Below are positions 16,564 through 22,344 of a stretch of 34,203 bases of DNA, one piece after another. The notes beneath the pieces are model-generated. The model made no database searches and was not told the DNA's origin. It saw only the letters and a program-made list of their open reading frames with translations. Position numbers and translations under genes: made by a program. Position 1 is the stretch's first letter. Each line of letters starts with the position of its first letter. Source of the DNA: a virus; the IMG/VR virus record IMGVR_UViG_3300007538_000091, positions 1 through 34,203 of that record; one strand, written 5' to 3'.

Positions 16564-17682
16564 TCAGCTCCTTGCCATGACAACGTCACCAAAGGGGGCG
16601 TCGGACTGCCCAGTGGACACCCAGAGGACTGGGTAGTCAGGCTCTTCTGGGAAGTCCCAGACCTCGAGATCGGTGAAATAGATGAATGAATCAACGGGCA
16701 AGTTGTGATCCCTGACGTAGTTGAACGCTGGAGTCACGCGCGTACCACCACGACCTTTCGCGTCTAGCATCTCGATGGGGTCACCTTGCTCGTAATGATG
16801 GACAGCCTGCACCTTGGTATCGCAACTGATCACAGTCACGCTGAGTGGTTTCATGTCCTGAGATATTGCATTCAGCTCACCCAGAAACTGAGCCAGCATC
16901 TCCGTATTCACGGATGCTGATGTGTCCGCAACAGCAACCACATGACCGGCTCCGAAGTGGTTTACAGCGGGCATGTAGATGCCATGCTGGATCCACTTAC
17001 GGTTACACCTGCTGAAGGTGTAGTCATCTGGCTGGTCTCCACCCACGAACAGATGCATCTTGTCACGCCAGTCAACGCGGGGTGACGAGATATCTTTGAT
17101 CATGTCCTCAATGCCAGCAGGAGCCTTGCCTGCCTGCTTGGCGGCCTGATAAGCCTGAAGCACGTTGATCCTGATATCCTCCTCAATCTGCTTCGCCTCC
17201 TCATCTGAGAGGGCTTCGCCGCTCTCAGACGAGGCTTGAATGACCCCGCCGAAATCCCAACCCTCAGAAGGGTCTGGGGGGTTTTCTTGATTGATCAGTC
17301 GCTGATAAATCATTTCAGACGACATACCAGCAAACTCTGACTCAAACAGATTATTTTCTGGAAGCTTCATGCCAGCATTCAGGATGATCGGGTTGATGGC
17401 ATAATCGGTTGCCATGTTCCAGATCTTGTGGTTGTACTCGCCACGGCGAGTCATGTGGCAAAGAGCGACATGCATCACCTCATGGGCAACCACACCCAAG
17501 ATCTCATCAAAAGAGTGCATTTGCACAAATTCTGGATTGTATCGGATGGACTTACCGTCAGTGCACATGGTTCTGATCGAGTCATCCTCGATCATTTTAA
17601 GGGTCATTGCCATGGCCCCGAAGAACGGCTGTTCAAGCATTAGGCGAGTTCTCGCCTTCGAAATAATCGTTGAAGTTTCCAT
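16564..17682 (-). CDS. VWA-domain protein with metallopeptidase-like N-terminus (DUF2201-type)
   Basis: 372 residues from the ATG at 17682 (GGGAGG 9 nt upstream). HEVMH at residues 67-71 with ATDYAIN soon after matches the metallopeptidase-like half of DUF2201 proteins. The C-terminal half has DTSAS, a VWA metal-adhesion motif, then RGGTRVTPAF and FIYFTDLEVW in the right order. Such proteins work with MoxR-type AAA+ ATPases as chaperone or metal-insertion machines, and the partner ATPase is two genes upstream. It carries palindrome copy 5 near the HEVMH codons. What it remodels in a phage is unknown. Confidence 0.86.
   Translation of the reverse strand: METSTIISKARTRLMLEQPFFGAMAMTLKMIEDDSIRTMCTDGKSIRYNPEFVQMHSFDEILGVVAHEVMHVALCHMTRRGEYNHKIWNMATDYAINPIILNAGMKLPENNLFESEFAGMSSEMIYQRLINQENPPDPSEGWDFGGVIQASSESGEALSDEEAKQIEEDIRINVLQAYQAAKQAGKAPAGIEDMIKDISSPRVDWRDKMHLFVGGDQPDDYTFSRCNRKWIQHGIYMPAVNHFGAGHVVAVADTSASVNTEMLAQFLGELNAISQDMKPLSVTVISCDTKVQAVHHYEQGDPIEMLDAKGRGGTRVTPAFNYVRDHNLPVDSFIYFTDLEVWDFPEEPDYPVLWVSTGQSDAPFGDVVMARS
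17514..17527 (+). repeat. Near-palindrome copy 5 (inside a gene)
   Basis: AGTGCATTTGCACA, 13 of 14 positions, within the VWA-protein coding sequence. It lacks the T-run. It may be chance or a site within the transcribed region. Confidence 0.45.
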
Positions 17683-17872
17683 TGAAGAGTTCCTCCCTCC
17701 CAATTTTATTCAAAGCGAAGGCAATGTACCGCGCATGATTGCGGTCCACTGCCTCGCACCATAGGACTGGCGGATCTGAGTAGACGTTCCCGTCACTCGC
17801 CTGTATGCGCTCAATCCACATGACCAGATTCCGCTCAGCCATAAAGCAACTCAGATCACCGACAGGCTTCAC
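17633..17872 (-). CDS. Small hypothetical protein between ATPase and VWA genes
   Basis: 79 residues from GTG 17872, chosen because it overlaps the ATPase stop as GTGA and has GGAG 8 nt upstream; a TTG further up and an ATG 30 nt further down fit less well. The middle (WIERIQASDGNVYSDPPVLW, CEAVDRNHARYIAFAL) is a mixed alpha/beta pattern. Its last 50 nt overlap the VWA gene. It is probably translated with both neighbours. No family is recognised. Confidence 0.7.
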   Translation of the reverse strand: MKPVGDLSCFMAERNLVMWIERIQASDGNVYSDPPVLWCEAVDRNHARYIAFALNKIGREELFNGNFNDYFEGENSPNA

Positions 17873-18879
17873 AGGATCAGCTCCGCTCCACGGTTCAATA
17901 CCCAATCGCGGAAAGCAGGATCCTTCTTGAGATCAGGAAAGCGCGACAGCGCATCCTTGATCGCGAAGGCCTCGTACTCTCTCTCAGTAAAGCGCTTGAG
18001 GTACTTCATAAAGTTCCCAGCGTTGGACTTGTTAACCCGATAGGCAAGACCGGAACACACCGCATGCAATACAGTGGGGCTATCCGGAATCGGCGCGTTG
18101 TCTGGATCCCTCAAGGGAAGCTCTGGATCAGGGAGTTCCCGATACACCTGCTGGAACGCCTTGAACATAGCAGAGGATCCAACTCCAACCTGCCCAGCAA
18201 TCGCCTCTGATTCGGCGAGCGAATCAAGACCCCAACCTAGAATATTCGAGACCTTCTCCCACGAGCGTGGCGATGGACACGCCTTGGCATCCTTGTCGAA
18301 ATCAGACAGGTGCTTGGGTGAGAAACGCAAGAAACCTGTGACCTCTGGGCGCACACCCTTGGCGTTCATATAGGACAGCGCATCGTCTAGATTTGGCTCA
18401 ACCTCCAAATGCAGGAGCCGATCCTTGAGGTGAGTCGGCATTGCGTTAGTGCCTGCGCGGTGCGATAGATCGTTACCGGCGCAGACGATGGACCAGCCAG
18501 AACCAAGGTGGTGCTCGCCAATCCGACGCTCATTCACAAGCTGGGCGGCGATATTCTGGTTTGCCACAGGAGACTGGGGCAATTCATCGAGAAACAAGAT
18601 CCCGCGTCCCTCTGTGGGGAACCAGTGAGGACGAGCCCGAACGAATGTGTCGTCCTGAAGGTACGGAAAACCACCCAGCTCACCGGCATCATACTGAGCC
18701 AGAATCACCACGCGGCATTCCATGTCCAACTCACCGGCAATGTCGTGGACCAGTGTGGTCTTCCCTAAACCAGCAACACCCCACAGCATGGGGGTGGTGT
18801 ACTCGCTGGTATTGCCAGACAGTTTCAGATTGGCCTCGACAGAGGCCTGAATGATATTCTTCGCGATTGATAAGCGCAT
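17869..18879 (-). CDS. MoxR-like AAA+ ATPase
   Basis: 336 residues; GGGAG 7 nt before the ATG. Walker A is GVAGLGKT (34-41), Walker B is ILFLDEL (94-100), and the sensor-1 asparagine lies in SIVCAGN. The AGELGG loop and the block ending HLKDRLLHLEVEPN are typical of MoxR/RavA-like ATPases. These hexamers remodel proteins together with a VWA partner, here encoded just downstream. It is the first gene after an internal promoter and a hammerhead ribozyme (18902-18950). Confidence 0.9.
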   Translation of the reverse strand: MRLSIAKNIIQASVEANLKLSGNTSEYTTPMLWGVAGLGKTTLVHDIAGELDMECRVVILAQYDAGELGGFPYLQDDTFVRARPHWFPTEGRGILFLDELPQSPVANQNIAAQLVNERRIGEHHLGSGWSIVCAGNDLSHRAGTNAMPTHLKDRLLHLEVEPNLDDALSYMNAKGVRPEVTGFLRFSPKHLSDFDKDAKACPSPRSWEKVSNILGWGLDSLAESEAIAGQVGVGSSAMFKAFQQVYRELPDPELPLRDPDNAPIPDSPTVLHAVCSGLAYRVNKSNAGNFMKYLKRFTEREYEAFAIKDALSRFPDLKKDPAFRDWVLNRGAELIL

Positions 18880-18901
18880 AGTCTTTCTCCCAAAAGATTA
18901 A

Positions 18902-18950
18902 GCTGTTTCGGCCCGCGAAGGCCTCATCAGTCGGGACACCCCGATACAGC
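18902..18950 (-). ncRNA. Hammerhead ribozyme E (type III)
   Basis: Minus strand. Stem III GCTG/CAGC (4 bp); cleavage triplet GUA, cut between 18945 and 18944; stem I TCGGG/CCCGA with GTGT loop; core CTGATGA at 18930-18924; stem II GGCC/GGCC with a six-base loop; core GAAA at 18909-18906. All invariant positions are present, including the G-C pair closing stem II. GUA is a permitted but less usual cleavage triplet. The predicted start of the 18958-18986 promoter falls right at its 5' edge. The next ATG is 22 bases beyond. Confidence 0.82.
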
Positions 18951-18957
18951 ACAGGAC

Positions 18958-18986
18958 ATTATACGACAGTAAAGGGCGCCCATCAA
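18958..18986 (-). promoter_or_regulatory. Sigma70-like promoter for the AAA+/VWA genes
   Basis: Minus strand: TTGATG (18986-18981), 17-nt spacer, TATAAT (18963-18958). Predicted start near 18951-18952, so the RNA would begin at or just before ribozyme E. It overlaps the terminator of the preceding genes (18974-18994). Confidence 0.7.
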
Positions 18987-18994
18987 GGGCGCCC
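18974..18994 (-). terminator. GC-rich terminator hairpin (leftward)
   Basis: GGGCGCCC on both arms with a 5-nt loop (TTGAT on the minus strand), followed by only TTTACT. The stem is very stable but the T-run is short. It separates the 19-21 kb genes from the ATPase group, and its loop is the -35 box of the next promoter. Confidence 0.65.
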
Positions 18995-19001
18995 AGATAA
19001 G

Positions 19002-19058
19002 CTAGAGCAAAGCATGGATCAAGAAGTTGATTGCTAAATAGCAGATCACCATTTCCAT
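19002..19058 (-). CDS. 18-residue hydrophobic peptide
   Basis: A tiny frame (MEMVICYLAINFLIHALL) whose ATG follows GGAGGGG at 7 nt and overlaps the preceding gene by 13 nt. It is almost wholly a membrane helix. The strong binding site is the only positive evidence; it could be a chance frame. Confidence 0.35.
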   Translation of the reverse strand: MEMVICYLAINFLIHALL

Positions 19059-19150
19059 TTGTCATCCCCTCCGAAAAAGATTAAACAGGCAAGCAGAACC
19101 GACATGACTCCGCCCATGAAAACCAAGCTGTTCACAACAGTGTACTCCAT
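19046..19150 (-). CDS. 34-residue single-pass membrane peptide
   Basis: Starts on TGATG, sharing one base with the preceding stop, so it is probably translated by reinitiation. Residues 8-27 (SLVFMGGVMSVLLACLIFFG) form one membrane segment, followed by a short charged end (DDKWKW). It could assist lysis or sit in the host membrane; no family is recognised. Confidence 0.55.
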   Translation of the reverse strand: MEYTVVNSLVFMGGVMSVLLACLIFFGGDDKWKW

Positions 19151-19317
19151 CAGTCTTTATCCTCCGGTACTGCGTCCGCCTTTCGGCGGGCGCGTTCCAC
19201 TTCCTCATCTGACCAAGGCTTGAGGCCCTCAGCGAGCCAGACGCCAAGGCCAACGAGCGCGAAAAAAGCAGTCATGAAAACCAACAGCAAGAACCCATTC
19301 ACGACAGCGTCACTCAT
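19150..19317 (-). CDS. 55-residue single-pass membrane protein
   Basis: The ATG overlaps the preceding stop by 8 nt. Residues 7-30 (NGFLLLVFMTAFFALVGLGV and on) form a membrane helix; the remainder is charged (EEVERARRKADAVPEDKD). Together with the next one or two peptides it forms a run of tiny membrane proteins. A holin or spanin-like role is possible but not shown. Confidence 0.62.
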   Translation of the reverse strand: MSDAVVNGFLLLVFMTAFFALVGLGVWLAEGLKPWSDEEVERARRKADAVPEDKD

Positions 19318-19489
19318 CTTTGAACTCCATTCCAGAAAGGACGCGCAGTGCTTCGGAAAGCTTGCTGATGTCCTCCGCCAAAGAGGACATGGTCTCAGAG
19401 TCAGACGCTATCCTTCCCATGTGTTGCAGGAAATCCAGATCGGATTGGATCTGGGACTCGATTACTCGCCATGCTTCACGCTGATTCAT
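19310..19489 (-). CDS. Small helical hypothetical protein
   Basis: 59 residues from the ATG at 19489 (GAGGTGAGC just upstream). Two amphipathic helices (EAWRVIESQIQSDLDFLQHM and LAEDISKLSEALRVL) suggest a helical hairpin or coiled-coil dimer. It follows the 197-residue gene by 7 nt. No family is recognised. Confidence 0.68.
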   Translation of the reverse strand: MNQREAWRVIESQIQSDLDFLQHMGRIASDSETMSSLAEDISKLSEALRVLSGMEFKDE

Positions 19490-19496
19490 GCTCACC

Positions 19497-20090
19497 TCAC
19501 AACCCGAAACGCTTTTTACAGATGGGGCCAATCCCCTGCTTGACTGATTCTGGATCAGTCAGCTCCCGTCCGCAACAGGCGCACTCGCCTGTCTCAAGAC
19601 CATGCCGAATGGCAGTGCCCAGAGGATCGGACGCAAGATCAAGGACAGGCTTGATGGATTCATCAGACACATCACGCGCCCGAAAAAATTCACCTTGAGG
19701 AGTCACCTTACCAAGGTACTCCCCCCATCTGTCCTTGACGTACAGACAGCCGACATTGGTTGAATTCTCACCGGCTGGGTACACCTTGGTTTTGCCCGAA
19801 CGAATAATCGGGCGCTTCAATCCATTACTCTTCGCTGTCTGGAAGGCAACGAATAGAGACTGGAACGCATTGCCCACAGACGCATCCGCCTGAGGCGCTG
19901 GCCGGTTCACAATCCGCTCGACTGCCGAAACCTGACGCTCCGTCAGGGACCCGTACTGGGCCAATGACTTACGCAACGACATGCGGAAATCATTTTTCTC
20001 CTGAACCTTGAGCCACTCCCACACTGGGCGATTGGAGTCACGCAAGTTTGCGAACGCAGGGACATCATTGAAAAGTTGATCAATGTTCAT
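19497..20090 (-). CDS. DUF6011-like zinc protein
   Basis: 197 residues from the ATG at 20090, preceded by TTTTGGAGG. The frame extends upstream through the palindrome and part of ribozyme D, so the shorter start is clear. The C-terminus (CACCGRELTDPESVKQGIGP, then ICKKRFG) matches the small zinc motif I know as DUF6011, with Cys 170, 172/173 and 191. The N-terminal 60 residues are helical and contain SLTERQVSAVERI. Such proteins occur near phage DNA-handling genes; the role is unknown. Confidence 0.8.
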   Translation of the reverse strand: MNIDQLFNDVPAFANLRDSNRPVWEWLKVQEKNDFRMSLRKSLAQYGSLTERQVSAVERIVNRPAPQADASVGNAFQSLFVAFQTAKSNGLKRPIIRSGKTKVYPAGENSTNVGCLYVKDRWGEYLGKVTPQGEFFRARDVSDESIKPVLDLASDPLGTAIRHGLETGECACCGRELTDPESVKQGIGPICKKRFGL

Positions 20091-20106
20091 AGGGTCCTCC
20101 AAAAAA

Positions 20107-20120
20107 AGTGCAATTGAACT
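20107..20120 (-). repeat. Near-palindrome copy 6 (leader)
   Basis: On the minus strand AGTTCAATTGCACT, then a T-run and GGAGG. It lies exactly between ribozyme D and the ribosome binding site of the 20090 gene. With flanks it is a 20-bp palindrome with one mismatched pair. Confidence 0.75.
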
Positions 20121-20128
20121 TTTGACCT

Positions 20129-20181
20129 GTCTCATCAGTGGCGGTAGGTCATCCCCGCCAGACGCCCGAAGGCGTTTCGAC
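20129..20181 (-). ncRNA. Hammerhead ribozyme D (type II)
   Basis: Minus strand, circularly permuted order: stem II GTC, core GAAA (20178-20175), stem III CGCC-TTCG-GGCG with a UUCG loop, cleavage GUC (cut between 20161 and 20160), stem I TGGCGG/CCGCCA with a 10-nt loop, core CTGATGA (20138-20132), stem II GAC. Stem II is only 3 bp, as in ribozyme A. It begins 6 nt after the preceding stop codon. The cut leaves about 70 nt before the ATG of the 197-residue gene. Confidence 0.88.
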
Positions 20182-20187
20182 TATTCA

Positions 20188-20415
20188 CTAAGGTGTTGGA
20201 GTAAAGGGCTTGTATTCCGTCTCCTCAGTAAACTCAACAATCGTGTCGGCCACCCCTTTGAGATACGCCTCCAGATCTTCTTCCGAATCAAATGAAGGCG
20301 TCCCATTTGTCACCGCATTGACCCCCGACACATCAGTGATCTTCGCGTGATACCGCATGTCCTCGTGATAACAATTGAGGATTCTCAACAAGTCACTCCG
20401 CAGTTGTCTGTTCAT
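20188..20415 (-). CDS. Hypothetical protein downstream of ribozyme C
   Basis: 75 residues; GGAG 9 nt before the ATG, directly after ribozyme C. Helical N-terminus (RQLRSDLLRILNCYHEDMRY), then an acidic helix (SEEDLEAYLKGVADTIVEF) and a Pro/Thr tail. No family is recognised. The gene is enclosed by ribozymes on both sides, so its message would be an isolated monocistronic piece of about 300 nt. Confidence 0.7.
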   Translation of the reverse strand: MNRQLRSDLLRILNCYHEDMRYHAKITDVSGVNAVTNGTPSFDSEEDLEAYLKGVADTIVEFTEETEYKPFTPTP

Positions 20416-20436
20416 CTTTAATTCTCCAGTGTGTTT

Positions 20437-20488
20437 GGGTTTCGCCCTGCTGTGGGCTCATCAGTGGACCAGCATCAGGTCCAGACCC
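20437..20488 (-). ncRNA. Hammerhead ribozyme C (type III)
   Basis: Minus strand: stem III GGG/CCC, cleavage GUC (cut between 20484 and 20483), stem I TGGACC/GGTCCA, core CTGATGA (20464-20458), stem II GCCC/GGGC with a six-base loop, core GAAA (20443-20440). Stem III is short, and its 5' arm can instead pair in a CCCC-TTCG-GGGG hairpin just upstream, so folding may be switchable. It lies in an 85-base gap ahead of the 75-residue gene. Confidence 0.82.
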
Positions 20489-20500
20489 CGAAGGGGCGGC

Positions 20501-21073
20501 TTACGCCGCCGCCTCCAGTGCTTCCAGTGTGGCCGCAATTGATGCGGCGTTGGCGTTTGCCTGAGCCTCCTTCTCAGCCTCGATCTCCTTGGCCTCAAGG
20601 ATTGCGCGGACCAGCTCATCAAGGCGGATCCGGTCAGACTCATCCAGCTTGGCGACAGCCTTGGCCAGCTTGGCCACCGCGTCCTCCTCGCCGAATGCGC
20701 GGGCCTTGATCTTGGCCTCAGTGGTCAGCCCTTCACTATCAAAGACCATCAGCACATCGCCGACATTGGTTAGGCCGCTCAGTTCATCAACCGCCCGAAC
20801 AACACCAGTGGTGTTCTCCACATAACGCTTGATGCAAGCATCAGAAACCCCAGCCTCAATCAGATCAGCCTTCAAGGCCTTGCTGACGTTGGTTGGCAGT
20901 TTGCCCTTGTTGGTCAACCGAACGCCCTGAGCGTTCAGGTCAGCAACCAGCAACGCGTAGGATTCGATCTTCTTGGTGTTGACCTCAGAGGTCAGGCCCT
21001 TGCGAGACTCTTTCAAACCAGCAATGGCTTGTTCGTTACGGGCGATTTCAGAAACAGAAATAAAAGTTGTCAT
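20501..21073 (-). CDS. Hypothetical protein downstream of ribozyme A
   Basis: 190 residues; TAGGAGG 9 nt before the ATG. The N-terminal half mixes helices and strands (SVSEIARNEQAIAGLKESRK, RLTNKGKLPTNVSKALKADL). The last 60 residues are an Ala/Glu-rich coiled coil ending in EALEAAA. Its stop codon is in the loop of a GGCGGC-GTAA-GCCGCC hairpin. No family is recognised. Its message would be freed by ribozymes A and C. Confidence 0.75.
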   Translation of the reverse strand: MTTFISVSEIARNEQAIAGLKESRKGLTSEVNTKKIESYALLVADLNAQGVRLTNKGKLPTNVSKALKADLIEAGVSDACIKRYVENTTGVVRAVDELSGLTNVGDVLMVFDSEGLTTEAKIKARAFGEEDAVAKLAKAVAKLDESDRIRLDELVRAILEAKEIEAEKEAQANANAASIAATLEALEAAA

Positions 21074-21101
21074 AGTTGGTCCCTCCTAGGGATTGTGAGA
21101 T

Positions 21102-21157
21102 GGCTCATCAGACCGTGGTCTCTCACACCACAGTGACCCGCCTGAGCGGGTTTCGCC
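21102..21157 (-). ncRNA. Hammerhead ribozyme A (type II)
   Basis: Minus strand, permuted order: stem II GGC directly after a TAA stop, core GAAA (21154-21151), stem III CCCGC-TCAG-GCGGG, cleavage GUC (cut between 21135 and 21134), stem I ACTGTGGT/ACCACGGT (8 bp, one G-U) with loop GTGAGAG, core CTGATGA (21111-21105), stem II GCC. All conserved positions are met. It occupies most of the 84-base gap before the 190-residue gene. Confidence 0.9.
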
Positions 21158-21475
21158 TTAGTTGATGTAGCCTTGCTGTACAAGGTGATTACGCACCAGT
21201 TGGTGAGGCACAAAGAACAGATCGTGGCGCAGTGTGGTGTGGCGCTCAGAGACAAAGCGGCGAGTGCCCTTGGCGTCCTTGAACGATGCACCGTTGAGGC
21301 GGCAGGACCAAAGTGTCATGGGCTTGCCAGTGGCCTTGTTATCAATGACCTCAGCTTGGAACAGGAAGCCGACAGAGTAATTGCGGCCATTGATATGCTC
21401 CACAGTCGCTCTCGCAAGCAAAAAGCCGTTGTTGCGTCCATCCATTTGAATTTGGATTGTGTTTTCAAAGCTCAT
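21158..21475 (-). CDS. Hypothetical protein downstream of ribozyme B
   Basis: 105 residues from the ATG at 21475, with GGAG 7 nt upstream. The frame stays open further upstream, but that part runs through ribozyme B and its structured leader and reads like non-coding sequence. The protein is beta-rich (IQIQMDGRNNGFLLARATVE, RNYSVGFLFQAEVIDNKA), then basic and helical. No family is recognised. It is the first gene of the leftward block from promoter 21755-21782, which may hint at an early role. Confidence 0.75.
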   Translation of the reverse strand: MSFENTIQIQMDGRNNGFLLARATVEHINGRNYSVGFLFQAEVIDNKATGKPMTLWSCRLNGASFKDAKGTRRFVSERHTTLRHDLFFVPHQLVRNHLVQQGYIN

Positions 21476-21482
21476 AGTGATT

Positions 21483-21545
21483 CTCCAATGTGTTTCGAGC
21501 GATCTCATCAGAGCAGGCTCGCTACTGCCTGCTGACACATCTGAG
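21483..21545 (-). ncRNA. Hammerhead ribozyme B (type III)
   Basis: Minus strand: stem III ATGTG/CACAT, extended by a G-U pair and CTC/GAG after one mismatch; cleavage GUC (cut between 21534 and 21533); stem I AGCAGGC/GCCTGCT (7 bp) with an 8-nt loop; core CTGATGA (21511-21505); a short stem II in GATCGCTC; core GAAA (21496-21493). The outer stem III pairs with GGAG (21486-21483), which is the ribosome binding site of the 21475 gene. Confidence 0.88.
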
Positions 21546-21748
21546 CCCCAACGTAGGTCACATCGCGCGACATACGTTCGACTCTTTCCGGCACAGCTCG
21601 CACTCGCCAGTCTTACGGTATCGACTGGGTCAAAGCGGTCTTCGCGGTGTCCGATATGCCCGCTGGGCTGTCGGCTCAACCACTCCCCAGAATAGGGGGC
21701 CCCCAGAAGGAGGCGAGGATCGAATCTCAGAATGAGTAGGGATCCATA
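21546..21748 (-). other. Structured leader upstream of ribozyme B
   Basis: About 200 bases of predicted leader with no convincing gene. Minus-strand hairpins visible by eye: AACGTA/TACGTT (21578-21550), CCAGTC/GACTGG (21628-21607), and a two-tier CCGA/TCGG with inner GCCC/GGGC (21674-21651). A GGGGGCCCCC palindrome lies near 21700. It could be a regulatory RNA, a riboswitch-like domain or a packaging-related structure. No known class is recognised. Confidence 0.5.
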
Positions 21749-21754
21749 TCTGCG

Positions 21755-21782
21755 ATTTTAATCAACTGAAAACAGGAGTCAA
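21755..21782 (-). promoter_or_regulatory. Strong sigma70-like leftward promoter
   Basis: Minus strand: TTGACT (21782-21777), 16-nt spacer, TAAAAT (21760-21755). Start predicted near 21747. It drives leftward transcription through the structured leader and ribozyme B and lies back to back with the packaging genes. Confidence 0.72.
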
Positions 21783-21850
21783 CACCCTTGAACAAAAAAG
21801 TACAAAATAATTTAGACGCTGGTAAGTAAAATTGAGAGAGGACAGAAAAG

Positions 21851-21864
21851 AGTGCATTTGCACT
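21851..21864 (+). repeat. Near-palindrome copy 7 (leader of small terminase)
   Basis: Exact AGTGCATTTGCACT with T-run, 27 bases before the small terminase ATG. The AT-rich stretch 21783-21835 upstream may hold a rightward promoter (TTGAAC at 21788), but no convincing -10 at the right distance was found. Confidence 0.75.
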
Positions 21865-21891
21865 TTTTCAAACGCCCGAAACAGGACAGAT

Positions 21892-22344
21892 ATGGAAACC
21901 AATAGATTACAGGTAGTGGCAGGACAATCAGTGAAAGGTGGACTGACAGCCAAACAAGAAGCTTTCGCACAGGGTGTCGCACAGGGCAAGACCCTGAGTG
22001 AGGCTTACCGGCTTGCCTATGATTGCCAGCGGATGAAGGATGCCTCCATCTGGACAGAGGCCAGTCAACTGATGGACAACCCGAAGGTTGTCCAGAGGGT
22101 CCATGCGCTACAGGAGGCGAAAGAGGAGCGGGTACTGCTTGATCACGCTCGCTTGAAGAGGCTGGTTCTTGAGAAACTCCACAAGGAAGCCACTACCGCC
22201 GAATCTGACAGTGCCCGCATCAGGGCCCTCGAACTCCTAGGCAAATCCATTGCCATGTTCACCGACAAGGTTGAACAGGAGACCACCCACAAATCGGCAA
22301 AAGAGATCGAAGAGGAGCTGATCGCCCGTCTCTCCAGACTATGA
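21892..22344 (+). CDS. terS: Terminase small subunit
   Basis: 150 residues from the ATG at 21892 (AGGACAG upstream); the frame extends upstream through the palindrome, which is unlikely to be coding. LTAKQEAFAQGVAQGKTLSE, then AYRLAYDCQRMKD and EASQLMDNPKVVQRVHAL, is the Terminase_2-like N-terminal helix-turn-helix pattern. The rest is helical for oligomer formation. It recognises the packaging site and hands DNA to the large subunit. The large subunit is 1.3 kb downstream, separated by small genes and a C-rich gap. Confidence 0.85.
   Translation: METNRLQVVAGQSVKGGLTAKQEAFAQGVAQGKTLSEAYRLAYDCQRMKDASIWTEASQLMDNPKVVQRVHALQEAKEERVLLDHARLKRLVLEKLHKEATTAESDSARIRALELLGKSIAMFTDKVEQETTHKSAKEIEEELIARLSRL

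Noticed and set aside
19062-19253. 63-codon minus-strand frame
   Set aside because: It lies in another frame over the better-supported overlapping membrane peptides and has no binding site.
21476-21679. N-terminal extension of the 105-residue protein
   Set aside because: The extension runs through ribozyme B and its own binding site; the shorter start at 21475 has a good GGAG.
21715-21750. tRNA T-arm-like GGATCGAATC
   Set aside because: No acceptor, anticodon or D-arm could be found on either strand around it.
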